Source of the DNA: VRUE01 sp963837735
GTDB lineage: Bacteria > Actinomycetota > Thermoleophilia > Solirubrobacterales > 70-9
Assembly (NCBI GenBank): GCA_963837735.1
Contig: CAWIOM010000004.1
Location: forward strand, 62,001-126,000
Reading direction: 5' to 3'
DNA length: 64,000 nucleotides
Part shown: one piece after another, positions 43,444 through 52,378 of the stretch
Layout of the letters: each line of letters begins with the position of its first letter
How positions within the stretch are numbered: the stretch's first letter is position 1
Translations under genes and position numbers: made by a program
The notes under the pieces: model-generated
The model's database searches: none
Told to the model about the DNA's origin: nothing
Seen by the model: the letters and a program-made list of their open reading frames with translations, nothing else

Positions 43444-44201
43444 TGGCGACCGGCGCTAGAGACATCGTCGAGATCAGCCCGCCCACCGAGGATTCGAAGC
43501 GCCTCTGGGAGCAGTTGATCTCCCTGGCGAAAGAACTCGGCGAGGATCGACGATGGGCGCTCGTCGGCGGGCTGATGGTCCAGCTCCACGCCTTCGAGCA
43601 CGCGAGCGACACACGCCTGACGAGAGACATCGACGTCTTGGGCGACGCCCGCCGGCGCCCGTCGATGACGCAGCGGATCGCTGAGACCCTTCAAGGACTC
43701 GGGGCGGAGATGCGGATGCCTCCGGCCACCAACGAAGACCTGGGATACCAGTTCGATCTGAACGGTCAGCTGGTCGAGGTGCTGGGCTCCGAGGGTCTTC
43801 GAAGCGACCCGAAGACGATCGGGAACTACAGCACCATTCAGATCCCCGGCGGAACCCAGGCCCTCAAACGGACCGAGGTCGTGATGGTCTCGATCGATGG
43901 CGGAGCTCCGGTCGCTGTGCCGAGACCCAGCCTGCTGGGCGCGATTCTGATCAAGGCGCGGGCCGTGGCGAAGGAGCGCAAGGACAAGTTCGAGTCCGAT
44001 CGCCAGGACCTCATCCTGCTGCTCGGCCTCGTCGAGGATCCGCGGGGCCTGGCAGCAACGGAGGGGCTGAAGGAGACCGAGAAGAAATGGCTTCGCGCCG
44101 TTGACGCGAAGCTCGACTTCTCCGACGTCGCCTTGCGCGACGCCTTCAGCCCCGAGCAGCTGGCACGCGCAAGACAGGCCTTCGCACTGCTGATCTCGTA
44201 G
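43440..44201 (+). CDS. Nucleotidyltransferase-fold protein, putative AbiEii-like toxin
   Basis: 253 residues. The Pol-beta-type nucleotidyltransferase signature is WALVGGLMVQLHAFEHASDT followed by RLTRDIDVLGD (GG...R.T.DID). A C-terminal helical region includes LGAILIKARAVAKERKDKFE. Layout and operon with an HTH partner match type IV toxin-antitoxin or abortive-infection pairs of the AbiE kind. Toxicity itself is inference. The stop abuts a tyrosine-recombinase remnant on the opposite strand. Confidence 0.68.
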   Translation: MMATGARDIVEISPPTEDSKRLWEQLISLAKELGEDRRWALVGGLMVQLHAFEHASDTRLTRDIDVLGDARRRPSMTQRIAETLQGLGAEMRMPPATNEDLGYQFDLNGQLVEVLGSEGLRSDPKTIGNYSTIQIPGGTQALKRTEVVMVSIDGGAPVAVPRPSLLGAILIKARAVAKERKDKFESDRQDLILLLGLVEDPRGLAATEGLKETEKKWLRAVDAKLDFSDVALRDAFSPEQLARARQAFALLIS

Positions 44202-44305
44202 GAACCGCGCGACGTCTCCATCCGGCCGAAGGCACGCTGGATCAACTCCGCCTCGTGCTGGGAGGGCTGGTAGTCGGCGTAGATCAGCGCGGTCTTGAAG
44301 TCGCC
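44202..44305 (-). pseudogene. C-terminal remnant of a tyrosine recombinase (integrase)
   Basis: Minus-strand translation GDFKTALIYADYQPSQHEAE followed by LIQRAFGR. This is the end of actinophage-type integrases, (H)xDFKTTLxYADYxPSxxEAExVxRAF, with the nucleophilic tyrosine in IYADY. Everything upstream (catalytic Arg/His box) is missing. It supports an integrative element as the origin of the island. Confidence 0.7.
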
Positions 44306-44369
44306 TGAACGGGGCTTTTCCAAGGGGGACGACCGGTCCTGACCTGGCCGTGGTCGCCTCAGGATCAGG

Positions 44370-44432
44370 CCCCGATTGCCGACCACCGCATGGCCACCAT
44401 CGACCAGCCGCGGCACCAACTGCCTGCCGATC
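44370..44432 (-). pseudogene. Fragment of an NAD-dependent epimerase 5' end
   Basis: Minus-strand AAIGRQLVPRLVDGGHAVVG matches the N-terminal Rossmann loop (GAIGRQLVPRLVAAGH) of the epimerase gene at 46992 on the opposite strand. An orphan fragment, no continuation. It suggests duplication and inversion within the island. Confidence 0.5.
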
Positions 44433-44529
44433 GCCGCTTCAGTGGTGCAGAGCGTCACGACGGACTGATCCCGGCATGGACGTTCGTCGCCTATCGCCAG
44501 ACGTTCCGGTGTCTGGTTGTTCGGGGGGG

Positions 44530-44556
44530 TGTCACACATGGGGTTGCCGTCTTGTC
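44530..44556 (+). promoter_or_regulatory. ECF41-type promoter upstream of the MFS gene
   Basis: TGTCACA (44530-44536), 16-base spacer, TGTC (44553-44556). The ECF41 sigma consensus is TGTCACA-N16/17-CGTC. The ATG of the MFS gene follows 48 bases later. An ECF41 factor is encoded 3.4 kb downstream. Confidence 0.62.
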
Positions 44557-44604
44557 TTATGGGGTGCAGTGACAGCACGAGCCTTCGAAGAAGGGACCCC
44601 GGCA

Positions 44605-46257
44605 ATGAGCATCACCAACCGCCCCGACCGATCCAGAAAGTTGGCTCGGTCGACGCTTGAATTGGGCGCGACCGGCACCGACCGAACGAGGTTCCAGATG
44701 TCCCGGAAGTGGTGGACGCTGGTTGCCGTATGCACCGGCATCTTCATGCTGCTGCTCGATTTGACCATCGTGAACGTTGCGCTGCCGGACATCCAGCGCG
44801 CGTTTGGCGCATCGCTGTCGGATCTGCAGTGGACGATTGACGCCTACGCGCTGGCGCTGGCCGCGTTCCTGCTCACCTCGGGTTCGCTCGCCGACCAGTT
44901 CGGAAGGCGGCGCCTGTTCGCGATCGGGCTTGCCATCTTCACCATGGGCTCCCTGCTGTGCGGGCTGGCGAGTGGGCCACTCTTCCTAATCCTCGCGCGG
45001 GCGGGACAGGGGGTCGGCGGCGCGGTCATGTTCGCCACATCGCTGGCGCTGATCGCGCAGGCGTTCCCGCTTGGCCGAGAGCGAGCGATCGCCTTCAGCG
45101 TGTTCGGGGCGACTACGGGGGTCGCGGTCGCGGTTGGGCCGGTGCTTGGAGGCGCGTTGACGAGTGGGATCTCCTGGCGTTGGATCTTCTTCGTCAACCT
45201 CCCGATCGGAGTGCTCGCGCTGCTCACCACCCTGACGAGGGTCGAAGAGTCGCGCAATCCGTTCGCGCAGCGCCTCGACTTCCTCGGCTTCTTCACCTTC
45301 AGCGGAGGGCTGGCCGCCCTGGTCTTCGCCTTGATCCGCAGCAACACCGACGGTTGGGGATCGGCCACCGTGGTCGGGTCGCTTGTAGGAGCTGGAGCGC
45401 TGCTTGTGGCGTTCGTGATCGCCGAGCACCTGCAGAGCTCGCCGATGTTCGACCTGGGGCTGCTGCGCTTGCCGACCTTCTGCGGGGGGCTGGGCGCGGC
45501 GCTGGCGATCAACGGCTCGCTGTTCGCGCTCTTGACCTACCTGATTCTCTACTACGAGCAGCCGCTTCACCTCTCAGCCGCCCAAGCAGGCGTGCGATTC
45601 CTTCCGCTCACTGTGGCGATTTTCTTCGCTTCAGGGATCGCGGGGCGGATTAGCGAGCGCGTGCCCAACCGGCTGTTGATCTCCCTCGGGTTCGCGCTCG
45701 TCGGCGGCGGCCTGCTGCTCATGCGCGACATCACGCCCGGATCGACCTGGACCCATCTCCTGGCCGGGATGATCGTTGCCGGTGTGGGGGCCGGGTTCGT
45801 CAACGTCCCGCTGGCGGCGACTGCGGTCGGGGTGGTCGAGCCTGGTCGTGCGGGAATGGCTTCCGGGATCAACACCACCTTTCGCCAGGTCGGCACCGCG
45901 ACCGGGGTCGCGGCGCTAGGCGCGATCTTCACGAGCCACATCCGAACCAGCGTGACCCATACTCTCCAGCCGATCGTCGGCGCCCACGCGGCCGCCGGCA
46001 TCGGCCACGGGATTGCCGGGGGCCAGGTCGGCGGGGCCGTTGCCGCGAAGCCGGGACTTCACGCGGCGATCGCGCACGCCGACCGCGTCGGCTTCGTCGG
46101 CGGCCTGAACCTGATCCTGCTGGTCGGCGCTGCCGTCGCGTTCGCCGCCGCCACCCTCACGCTGCTGACGGTCCGCGAACGCGACCTCATCCAACCGGCG
46201 GAAGGCCACGACGACGGAGCCGCCGGGGAGCCGGCGGCTGCCGCGGCAGCCGCCTGA
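44605..46257 (+). CDS. DHA2-family MFS multidrug exporter
   Basis: 550 residues with 14 hydrophobic spans (EmrB/QacA type). Signatures: LDLTIVNVALPDIQRAFGAS, SGSLADQFGRRRLFAIGLAI, motif C AVAVGPVLGGALTSGISWRW, IFFVNLPIGVLALL, and the C-terminal MASGINTTFRQVGTATGVAA. Proton-driven efflux of unknown compounds. Preceded by an ECF41-type promoter; the LUD gene follows with a good ribosome-binding site (AGAAGGAG). Unlike its downstream neighbours, it has no frameshift. Confidence 0.92.
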   Translation: MSITNRPDRSRKLARSTLELGATGTDRTRFQMSRKWWTLVAVCTGIFMLLLDLTIVNVALPDIQRAFGASLSDLQWTIDAYALALAAFLLTSGSLADQFGRRRLFAIGLAIFTMGSLLCGLASGPLFLILARAGQGVGGAVMFATSLALIAQAFPLGRERAIAFSVFGATTGVAVAVGPVLGGALTSGISWRWIFFVNLPIGVLALLTTLTRVEESRNPFAQRLDFLGFFTFSGGLAALVFALIRSNTDGWGSATVVGSLVGAGALLVAFVIAEHLQSSPMFDLGLLRLPTFCGGLGAALAINGSLFALLTYLILYYEQPLHLSAAQAGVRFLPLTVAIFFASGIAGRISERVPNRLLISLGFALVGGGLLLMRDITPGSTWTHLLAGMIVAGVGAGFVNVPLAATAVGVVEPGRAGMASGINTTFRQVGTATGVAALGAIFTSHIRTSVTHTLQPIVGAHAAAGIGHGIAGGQVGGAVAAKPGLHAAIAHADRVGFVGGLNLILLVGAAVAFAAATLTLLTVRERDLIQPAEGHDDGAAGEPAAAAAAA

Positions 46258-46290
46258 TCCACCACCCCGAAACAGAAGGAGCCGAGCGCC

Positions 46291-46924
46291 ATGAGCACCA
46301 CGATCCAGAGATCAGACCGATTCACTGCGCTGCCCGACGAGGGGACGCTGGCGGACACCGTCGCCGGCGCTCGAAGAGCACGGAATCAGCGTCGAGGTGG
46401 TTGACGACCTCGACGCTGGCACGCGAAAGCGTGCTCGCCCGCATGCCCGAAGGTTCGTCGGTGATGACCAACCCATCGGTCACCCTGCAGTCCACGGGAA
46501 TCGCGCGAGGCGGTCGACGAGGGCGAGCGCTACGACTCGGCGCGTACAAGGTGCTCGCGCTCGACCGCGCAACTCAACTGCGAGAGATCAAGGCGACGAT
46601 GGGCCAGCCCGACTTCGCCCTCGGCAGCGTCCACGCGATCACGCGCGACGGCACGCTCGTCATCGCATCTGCCCTGGGGAGCCAGCTCGCCTCCTACGCG
46701 TTGGGGCGCCGCCAACGTCATCTTCGTTGTCGGCGCTCAGAAGCTCGTCCCAGATCTCGATGCGGCGCGCGAACGGATCTACCGAGCACAGCCTCAGGCT
46801 CGAGGATGCCCGCGCCCTGGAGGCCTACGGCAAGAACAGCCGCGTCGGCAAGATCCTGGAGATACACCAAGAGGACCCCGGCCGCATCCACGTCGTCCTG
46901 ATCCGAGCGGTCGTCGGGTTCTGA
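46291..46924 (+). pseudogene. LUD-domain (LutC/YkgG-like) protein, six apparent indels
   Basis: Translation across frames gives MSTTIQRSDRFTALPDEGTL, LEEHGISVEVVDDLDAARES, VMTNPSVTLQSTGIAEAVDE, ATQLREIKATMGQPDFALGS, VHAITRDGTLVIASALGSQL, GAANVIFVVGAQKLVPDLDA and KILEIHQEDPGRIHVVLIRA: a complete ~210-residue LUD protein. Family members include lactate-utilisation subunits, but no lutA/B is nearby. Indels lie near 46367, 46420, 46508, 46547, 46704 and 46778 (five insertions, one deletion). It may be a working gene hidden by errors. Confidence 0.7.
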
Positions 46925-46928
46925 CCGG

Positions 46929-46956
46929 TGTCACAGCCGGGGCTGCTCGTTTTGTC
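46929..46956 (+). promoter_or_regulatory. ECF41-type promoter upstream of the epimerase-sigma operon
   Basis: TGTCACA (46929-46935), 17-base spacer, TGTC (46953-46956), 36 bases before the epimerase ATG. Same architecture as at 44530. Implies that the ECF41 sigma factor in this operon regulates its own transcript. Confidence 0.65.
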
Positions 46957-46991
46957 ATAGTGGGTAGAGGAAGTCCTAGAGCAAGGAGTGA

Positions 46992-47933
46992 ATGATGAGA
47001 GTGTTTGTGGCAGGAGCGACGGGGGCGATCGGAAGGCAGCTGGTGCCGCGTTTGGTCGCCGCCGGTCATCGAGGTTCACGGGCATGACGCGCAGCGAGTC
47101 AAAGCGGGCGATGCTATCTGAGCTGGGCGCCGTGCCGGTGGTCGCGGACGCGCTCGATCCCGATCAGGTCGCGGAGGCCGTGGCCCACGGCGAGGCCGGA
47201 CGTGATCGTCCATCAGCTGACCGCGATCGGAGCGGTGGACACGCGTCACATGGAGCGCGATTTCGCGCTGACCAACCGCCTGCGGACCGAGGGCACGGAC
47301 CACCTGCTCTCGGCCGGGCAGGCGGTGGGGGTGCGGCGCTTCGTGGCACAGGGCATATCTGGCGTTCGGCGCGTACGCGCGCAGCGGCGGGCCGGTGAAG
47401 AGCGAGGAGGACCCACTCGACCCGGCGCCGGCGCGCGAGATGCGCGAGACCTGGCCGCGATCCGTCACCTCGAGGAGGCGGTCCTCGGTGCGCGGTGGAC
47501 GGAGGGGATCGTGCTGCGCTACGGCGCTCTCTACGGGCCGGGCACATCGCTGGCGCCCGGCGAGGAGCAGTTCGAGCTGGTCCGCAAGCGCAAGTTCCCG
47601 CTGGTCGGCGACGGCGGCGGCGTGTGGTCGTTCATCCACGTCGCCGACGCGGCGGAGGCGACGGTGGCGGCCGTCGAGCACGGCAGCCGCGGCGTCTACA
47701 ACGTGGTCGACGACGATCCCGCCCCGGTCGCCGAGTGGCTGCCGGCGCTGGCGCAGAAGCTCGGCGCCAAGAAGCCCATGCGCGTGCCGCGGTTCGTCGG
47801 GCGGCTGTTCGCCGGTGAGGCCGGCGTGGTGATGATGACCGAGCTCCGCGGCGCCTCCAACGCAAAGGCCAAGCGCGAGCTGGCGTGGCGCCCGGCGCAC
47901 CCGAGCTGGCGGCAGGGGTTCACTGCGGCATGA
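46992..47933 (+). pseudogene. NAD(P)-dependent epimerase/dehydratase, five apparent indels
   Basis: Extended-SDR protein: MRVFVAGATGAIGRQLVPRL with the Rossmann GxxGxxG, then MTRSESKRAMLSELGAVPVV, VIVHQLTAIGAVDTRHMERD, LGARWTEGIVLRYGALYGPG, FPLVGDGGGVWSFIHVADAA and GVYNVVDDDPAPVAEWLPAL. Indels near 47069, 47080, 47190, 47358 and 47450; correcting them gives a continuous ~310-residue protein ending TGA 47931-47933, overlapping the sigma ATG. Epimerases and oxidoreductases are usual partners of ECF41 factors. Function of the pair is unknown. Confidence 0.75.
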
Positions 47934-48946
47934 CCGATCGCGAGCAACTGCTCGACGAGCTGCGGCCGGTCGCGTTCGCGATCGCCTACCGGATGCTCGG
48001 CAGCGTCTCCGAGGCCGAGGACATCGTCCAGGAGGCGCTGCTGCGGGTGCATCAGGCGCTCGACGGCGGACGAGCCGATCGCATCGCCGCGCGCGTTTGT
48101 CGCCACCGTGACCACCCGGCTGGCGATCAACGAGCTGCGCTCCGCGCGCGCCCGCCGCGAGCGCTACGTGGGCGAGTGGCTGCCGGAGCCGATCATCACC
48201 GAGGGCACCGATGACCCGGCCCAGCAAGCGGAGATGGCCGACTCGCTGTCGCTGGCGATGCTCGCACTGCTGGAGAGCCTCTCGCCTGAGCAGCGAGCCG
48301 TGCTGCTGCTTCACGACGTGTTCGACTACGGGTACCGGGAGATCGCGGCGATCGTCGGCAAGAGCGAGGACAACATGCGCCAGCTCGCCACCCGCGCCAG
48401 GCGCCACGTCGAGCAGGAGCGGCCTCGCTTCCAAACGACGCGCGAGCAGCAAGAGGAGCTGGCAGCGACGGTTCTTCGCGGCGGCCGAGCAGGGCGATCT
48501 CGCCGAGCTCGAGGCGCTGCTCGCTCACGACGTGGAGCTAACCGCGGACGGCGGCGGCAAGGTTCCGGCCCTGACGCGGTCGCTGCGCGGCCGCAACCGG
48601 GTCGCGCGGAGGCTGATCAAGTACTGGGCCCGCTTGATCGCTGTTCCGGGCGTGTCGTTGCGCCCCGCCGAGGTCAACGGCGGTCCCGGGAGTGCTCTAT
48701 CTCGACCCAGATGAGCGGCTGATCGGCGTGGTGGCGCTCGATATCGCCGGCGGCCAGGTCAGAGGCATCAACTCGATCGTCAACCCCGACAAGCTGACGC
48801 ACCTCGGGCCACTCGGCGACCTCACGTCACTACTGTGCGGCGAGATGAACCCGGTGCTCTCGCCGCCTCGCCGGATGCGGCTCTTTCTTAGCCACCCGAT
48901 GTTCACATCAGCTCAAGGAGAAGCCAAATGTCAACAGACCAGGTAA
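47930..48946 (+). pseudogene. ECF41 (SigJ-like) sigma factor, three apparent insertions
   Basis: Sigma region 2: LLDELRPVAFAIAYRMLGSV then SEAEDIVQEALLRVHQAL; region 4: LSPEQRAVLLLHDVFDYGYR and IAAIVGKSEDNMRQLATRAR. The SnoaL-like C-terminal extension carries both ECF41 hallmark motifs, DGGGK (ELTADGGGKVPAL) and NPDKL (SIVNPDKLTHLGPLG), which regulate the sigma core. Insertions near 48067, 48465 and 48690 break the frame. ATGA overlap with the epimerase gene. The final frame overlaps the next start by 19 bases. Confidence 0.85.
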
Positions 48947-49372
48947 CAAGCAACAAAGCGACGCTCTCACGCTTTCAAGAGGCCCTGAGCAGCGGCGATT
49001 GGGAGCTCATCTCGAAGACGATCGACGAGGTCGTCCAGCCGGACGCGCTGATCCGCACCCCGCTGCCGATTGAAGCCACCGGCGCGGAACTGCTGAAGGA
49101 GGTGTTCGCGAGGCTGCATCGGGCCTTTCCGGACCTTCACATCGCGGTCGAGGATCTGATCGCGGAGGGGGACAAGGTCGTCGCCCGCGACGTAGTTACC
49201 GGGACCCACCGAGGCGAGTACATGGGCCTTCCGCCAACCGGCAAGTCGATCACGTACAACGAGATCTTCATCTGCCGCTTCGCGGGCGGCCGCATCGCCG
49301 AGACCTGGGGGGTGGTCGACGTCCTCTCGCAGACTGCGACAGCTCGGCGCGATTCCCGGAGGCGCATCATGA
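48928..49372 (+). CDS. SnoaL-like/ester-cyclase protein (late frameshift)
   Basis: NTF2-like fold: MSTDQVTSNKATLSRFQEAL, LHRAFPDLHIAVEDLIAEGD, GTHRGEYMGLPPTGKSITYN and FAGGRIAETWGVVDVLSQ. One extra base near 49332 spoils the end; without it LRQLGAIPGGAS and a TGA at 49370-49372 follow, the usual ending of this family. As read, the frame runs to 49401. Ribosome-binding site AAGGAG 8 bases before ATG. Probably co-transcribed with the sigma gene. Substrate unknown. Confidence 0.82.
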
Positions 49373-49586
49373 CCTCCGCAGGTCAGGCGGCAGGAGCATA
49401 GGCTGGTCGCGGTCGACAATGAGAGTCGCACCCCGCTGGGGTGGGGTTGCTTTCGCCACCGCGGAGGCTGTCGCGCAAACACACAGCGGAGAGGTCCTTC
49501 GGCCATGAATTGGCGCGGTGCGAAACCGGCAGGGGCTCGATCCCGAACTCAGGCTGTCGCGGCCGCCAGGGAGTGCCGGTGAAGCT

Positions 49587-49955
49587 TCAGAAGGTTGTGA
49601 GTGGCGGCATCAGGCGCCATTCCGAGCGTGCGGCTGCCCGGCCTCTCTGTTTGAAGCGCTCAATCCGCCGGTTCGACTTGATCTGGGCGAAGACCGGCTC
49701 GACCATCCACTGCCTTTGTGAGTAGAGGCCGCCACCGGACTCGGTGGCGAGCACTCGTCGCATGAAGTCGTAGGGCCCGCCGAGGCGTGTGTTTCGCGGT
49801 CGGTTGCGGTTGGTGTCGGGGGCGACAATCGGAGTCATGCCGCGTTCGCACAGGGCATCGATGTGACCGTCTGACCAGTAGCCGGCGGCGGCGAGGACGA
49901 CACCAGTACCCACGTTCACGCCGAACCCGGCTGCTGCGAAACCGGCATCTCTCAA
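49587..49955 (-). pseudogene. IS1182-like transposase, C-terminal fragment
   Basis: Minus-strand frame with GYWSDGHIDALCERGMTPIV and the DDE C-terminal block YSQRQWMVEPVFAQIKSNRR, IERFKQRGRAAARSEWRLMP, containing the catalytic Glu region (W-x-x-E-P-x-F). The N-terminal two thirds are missing; upstream it runs directly into MazF-like sequence. No terminal inverted repeat found. 49402-49586 to its left shows no gene. Confidence 0.72.
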
Positions 49956-50162
49956 GCCACCCTCCGATGCTGGAATTGCCAGGTGCAGAGTGTTGCCGAA
50001 GTCGGTTCGCGTGAGCGGTACGGCGAGGGAGATCGAGGCTCGTTTGACTTAGCTGGTCGACCGATGCGACGACGAAGGGAGGAGCTACTCCTGCTGCCGT
50101 CCTCGTGTCGGATCGGGGTCGGCCCAGTAGACGTCGCCCTGATGGGGCTTCGCTTCCACCAC
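49956..50162 (-). pseudogene. MazF/PemK-type toxin remnant
   Basis: Minus strand, three frames joined: GTG 50162 VVEAKPHQGDVYWADPDPTRG; GVAPPFVVASVDQLSQTSLD; VPLTRTDFGNTLHLAIPASE. These are the beta-strands of a MazF endoribonuclease (GDVYWADxDPTRG; PxVVxSxDxxN; VPLTR). At least two one-base shifts, and the C-terminus is cut by the transposase fragment. Just upstream an Asp/Glu/Trp-rich frame (LDLLDPDGRVLGATPFISES, APAPEWWKRS) may be the end of its antitoxin. Confidence 0.6.
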
Positions 50163-50381
50163 TCCGGTGCCGGCGCTTCAAAGCCGAACGCGAGCTCTTC
50201 GCTCTCGCTGATGAATGGCGTGGCTCCTAGGACTCGACCATCCGGATCCAGCAGGTCCAGCCCAGTTCCCAACACCCGATTTGCAGGAGTTTTGCAGCGG
50301 GGCAAAATGTTCCCGAGTGTCCGTGGCAAGTTCCATGCGGTCCTACAACGTCAAAAAAAATGCCGATTTGCAGGACTTTAG

Positions 50382-50455
50382 GGTGGACGACGGGATTCGA
50401 ACCCGCGACCGCCTGGACCACAACCAGGAGCTCTACCAACTGAGCTACGCCCACC
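50382..50455 (-). tRNA. tRNA-His (anticodon GTG)
   Basis: Complete cloverleaf on the minus strand: GTGGGCG acceptor with an extra 5' G pairing with C73, typical of tRNA-His; D arm TAGCTCAGTTGGTAGAGC; anticodon arm CCTGGTTGTGGTCCAGG; T arm CGGGTTCGAATCCCG. CCA is not encoded. It is the integration site of the island to its left. Confidence 0.95.
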
Positions 50456-50486
50456 AAGCGAGAGCCCAATCTACCGACCGGGCGCC

Positions 50487-51382
50487 CTACTCGCCGGCGT
50501 TGAACTCCCAGATCGCGATCGCGAGCATCGTCATGCCCAGGGCGAAGACGACGAAGACCGAGAGCGCCACGGGGACCGTCCACCCGAACCAGGTGATGCC
50601 CGGGTTGAGCGACGCTTCGGCGCCGGCGCTCAGATCGAGGTGGGCGAAGACGAGGCTGCGCATCGGCTCGACCGCGTAGGTGAGCGGGTCGAGGCGGTTG
50701 AGCACGGCGAGCCAGCCGGGCAGGTCGGTGACCGGGAAGAGCGCCCCGGAGATGAAGAACATCGGCATGATCACGAGCTGCATCACGCCCATGAACGACT
50801 GGATCTGGGTGATCCGCGCCGCGACCATCACCCCGAAGGCGGTGATGCTGAAGGCGAGCAGGATCTGCAGGGCGAAGATGCCGAGGACGAGGGTGACGCT
50901 GTAGGGGACGCCGACCGCGGGCGCCAGCAGGATCATGATCACGCCCTGGAAGCCGGCCACCGTGGCGCCCCCGAAGCACTTGCCGACGACGATCGAGCTG
51001 CGCCGGATCGGCGCCACCATCATCTCCCGCATGAAGCCGTACTCGCGGTCCCAGACGATCGAGGCGGCGGAGAACATCGCCGTGAACATCACCGACATGC
51101 AGAGCACGCCCGGGTAGATGAAGGTCTTCAGGTTGAGGCCGTGGGTGCTCGCCGAGCTGAGCTGCTGGAGGCCGGCGCCGAGGACGAAGAGGAAGAGCAG
51201 CGGCTGGACCAGCGAGGTGACGATCCGGACCCGGTCGTTGGCGAACCGGATCAGCTCCCGACGCCAGACGATCCTGATCGCGCGCAGCTCGCCGCGCCAG
51301 CTGCGCACCGGCACGTGGACGCGGACGACCTCGGGCGCGCCGCCCTCGCCGACGGTGCCGAGGGCGGGCTCGCGGGCCGCGC

Positions 51383-51386
<4 letters not shown>
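50487..51386 (-). CDS. ABC-2 type exporter permease
   Basis: 299 residues, six spans. Motifs: FANDRVRIVTSLVQPLLFLF, FIYPGVLCMSVMFTAMFSAA, IVWDREYGFMREMMVAPIRR (the ABC-2 E-loop region), VIMPMFFISGALFPVTDLPG and LDPLTYAVEPMRSLVFAHLD. Belongs to the DrrB/NodJ-like group. Its start overlaps the ATPase gene stop by 4 bases. Lies just outside the island, so chromosomal; it is unrelated in detail to the island's exporter. Confidence 0.92.
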
Positions 51387-52372
<986 letters not shown>

Positions 52373-52378
52373 CGCGAC

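Larger units (their letters stand above)
39599..50455. mobile_element. Genomic island at tRNA-His (two accreted modules)
   Basis: Bounded on the right by an intact tRNA-His whose 3' end faces left, and on the left by a displaced tRNA-His 3' end at 39599; another displaced copy lies at 42521. This is the arrangement left by tyrosine-recombinase elements that insert into tRNA 3' halves. A tyrosine-recombinase C-terminal remnant (44202-44305), IS fragment, TA-like genes and broken genes support mobility. No complete integrase or replication gene remains, so the element is probably no longer able to move by itself. Confidence 0.72.

Noticed and set aside
46291..46924. Lactate-utilisation (lutC) assignment
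   Set aside because: Single LUD gene without lutA/lutB; the LUD fold alone does not show lactate oxidation.
49402..49586. Hidden gene between the SnoaL-like gene and the IS fragment
   Set aside because: No frame with a start signal or recognisable protein; only short GC-rich hairpins.
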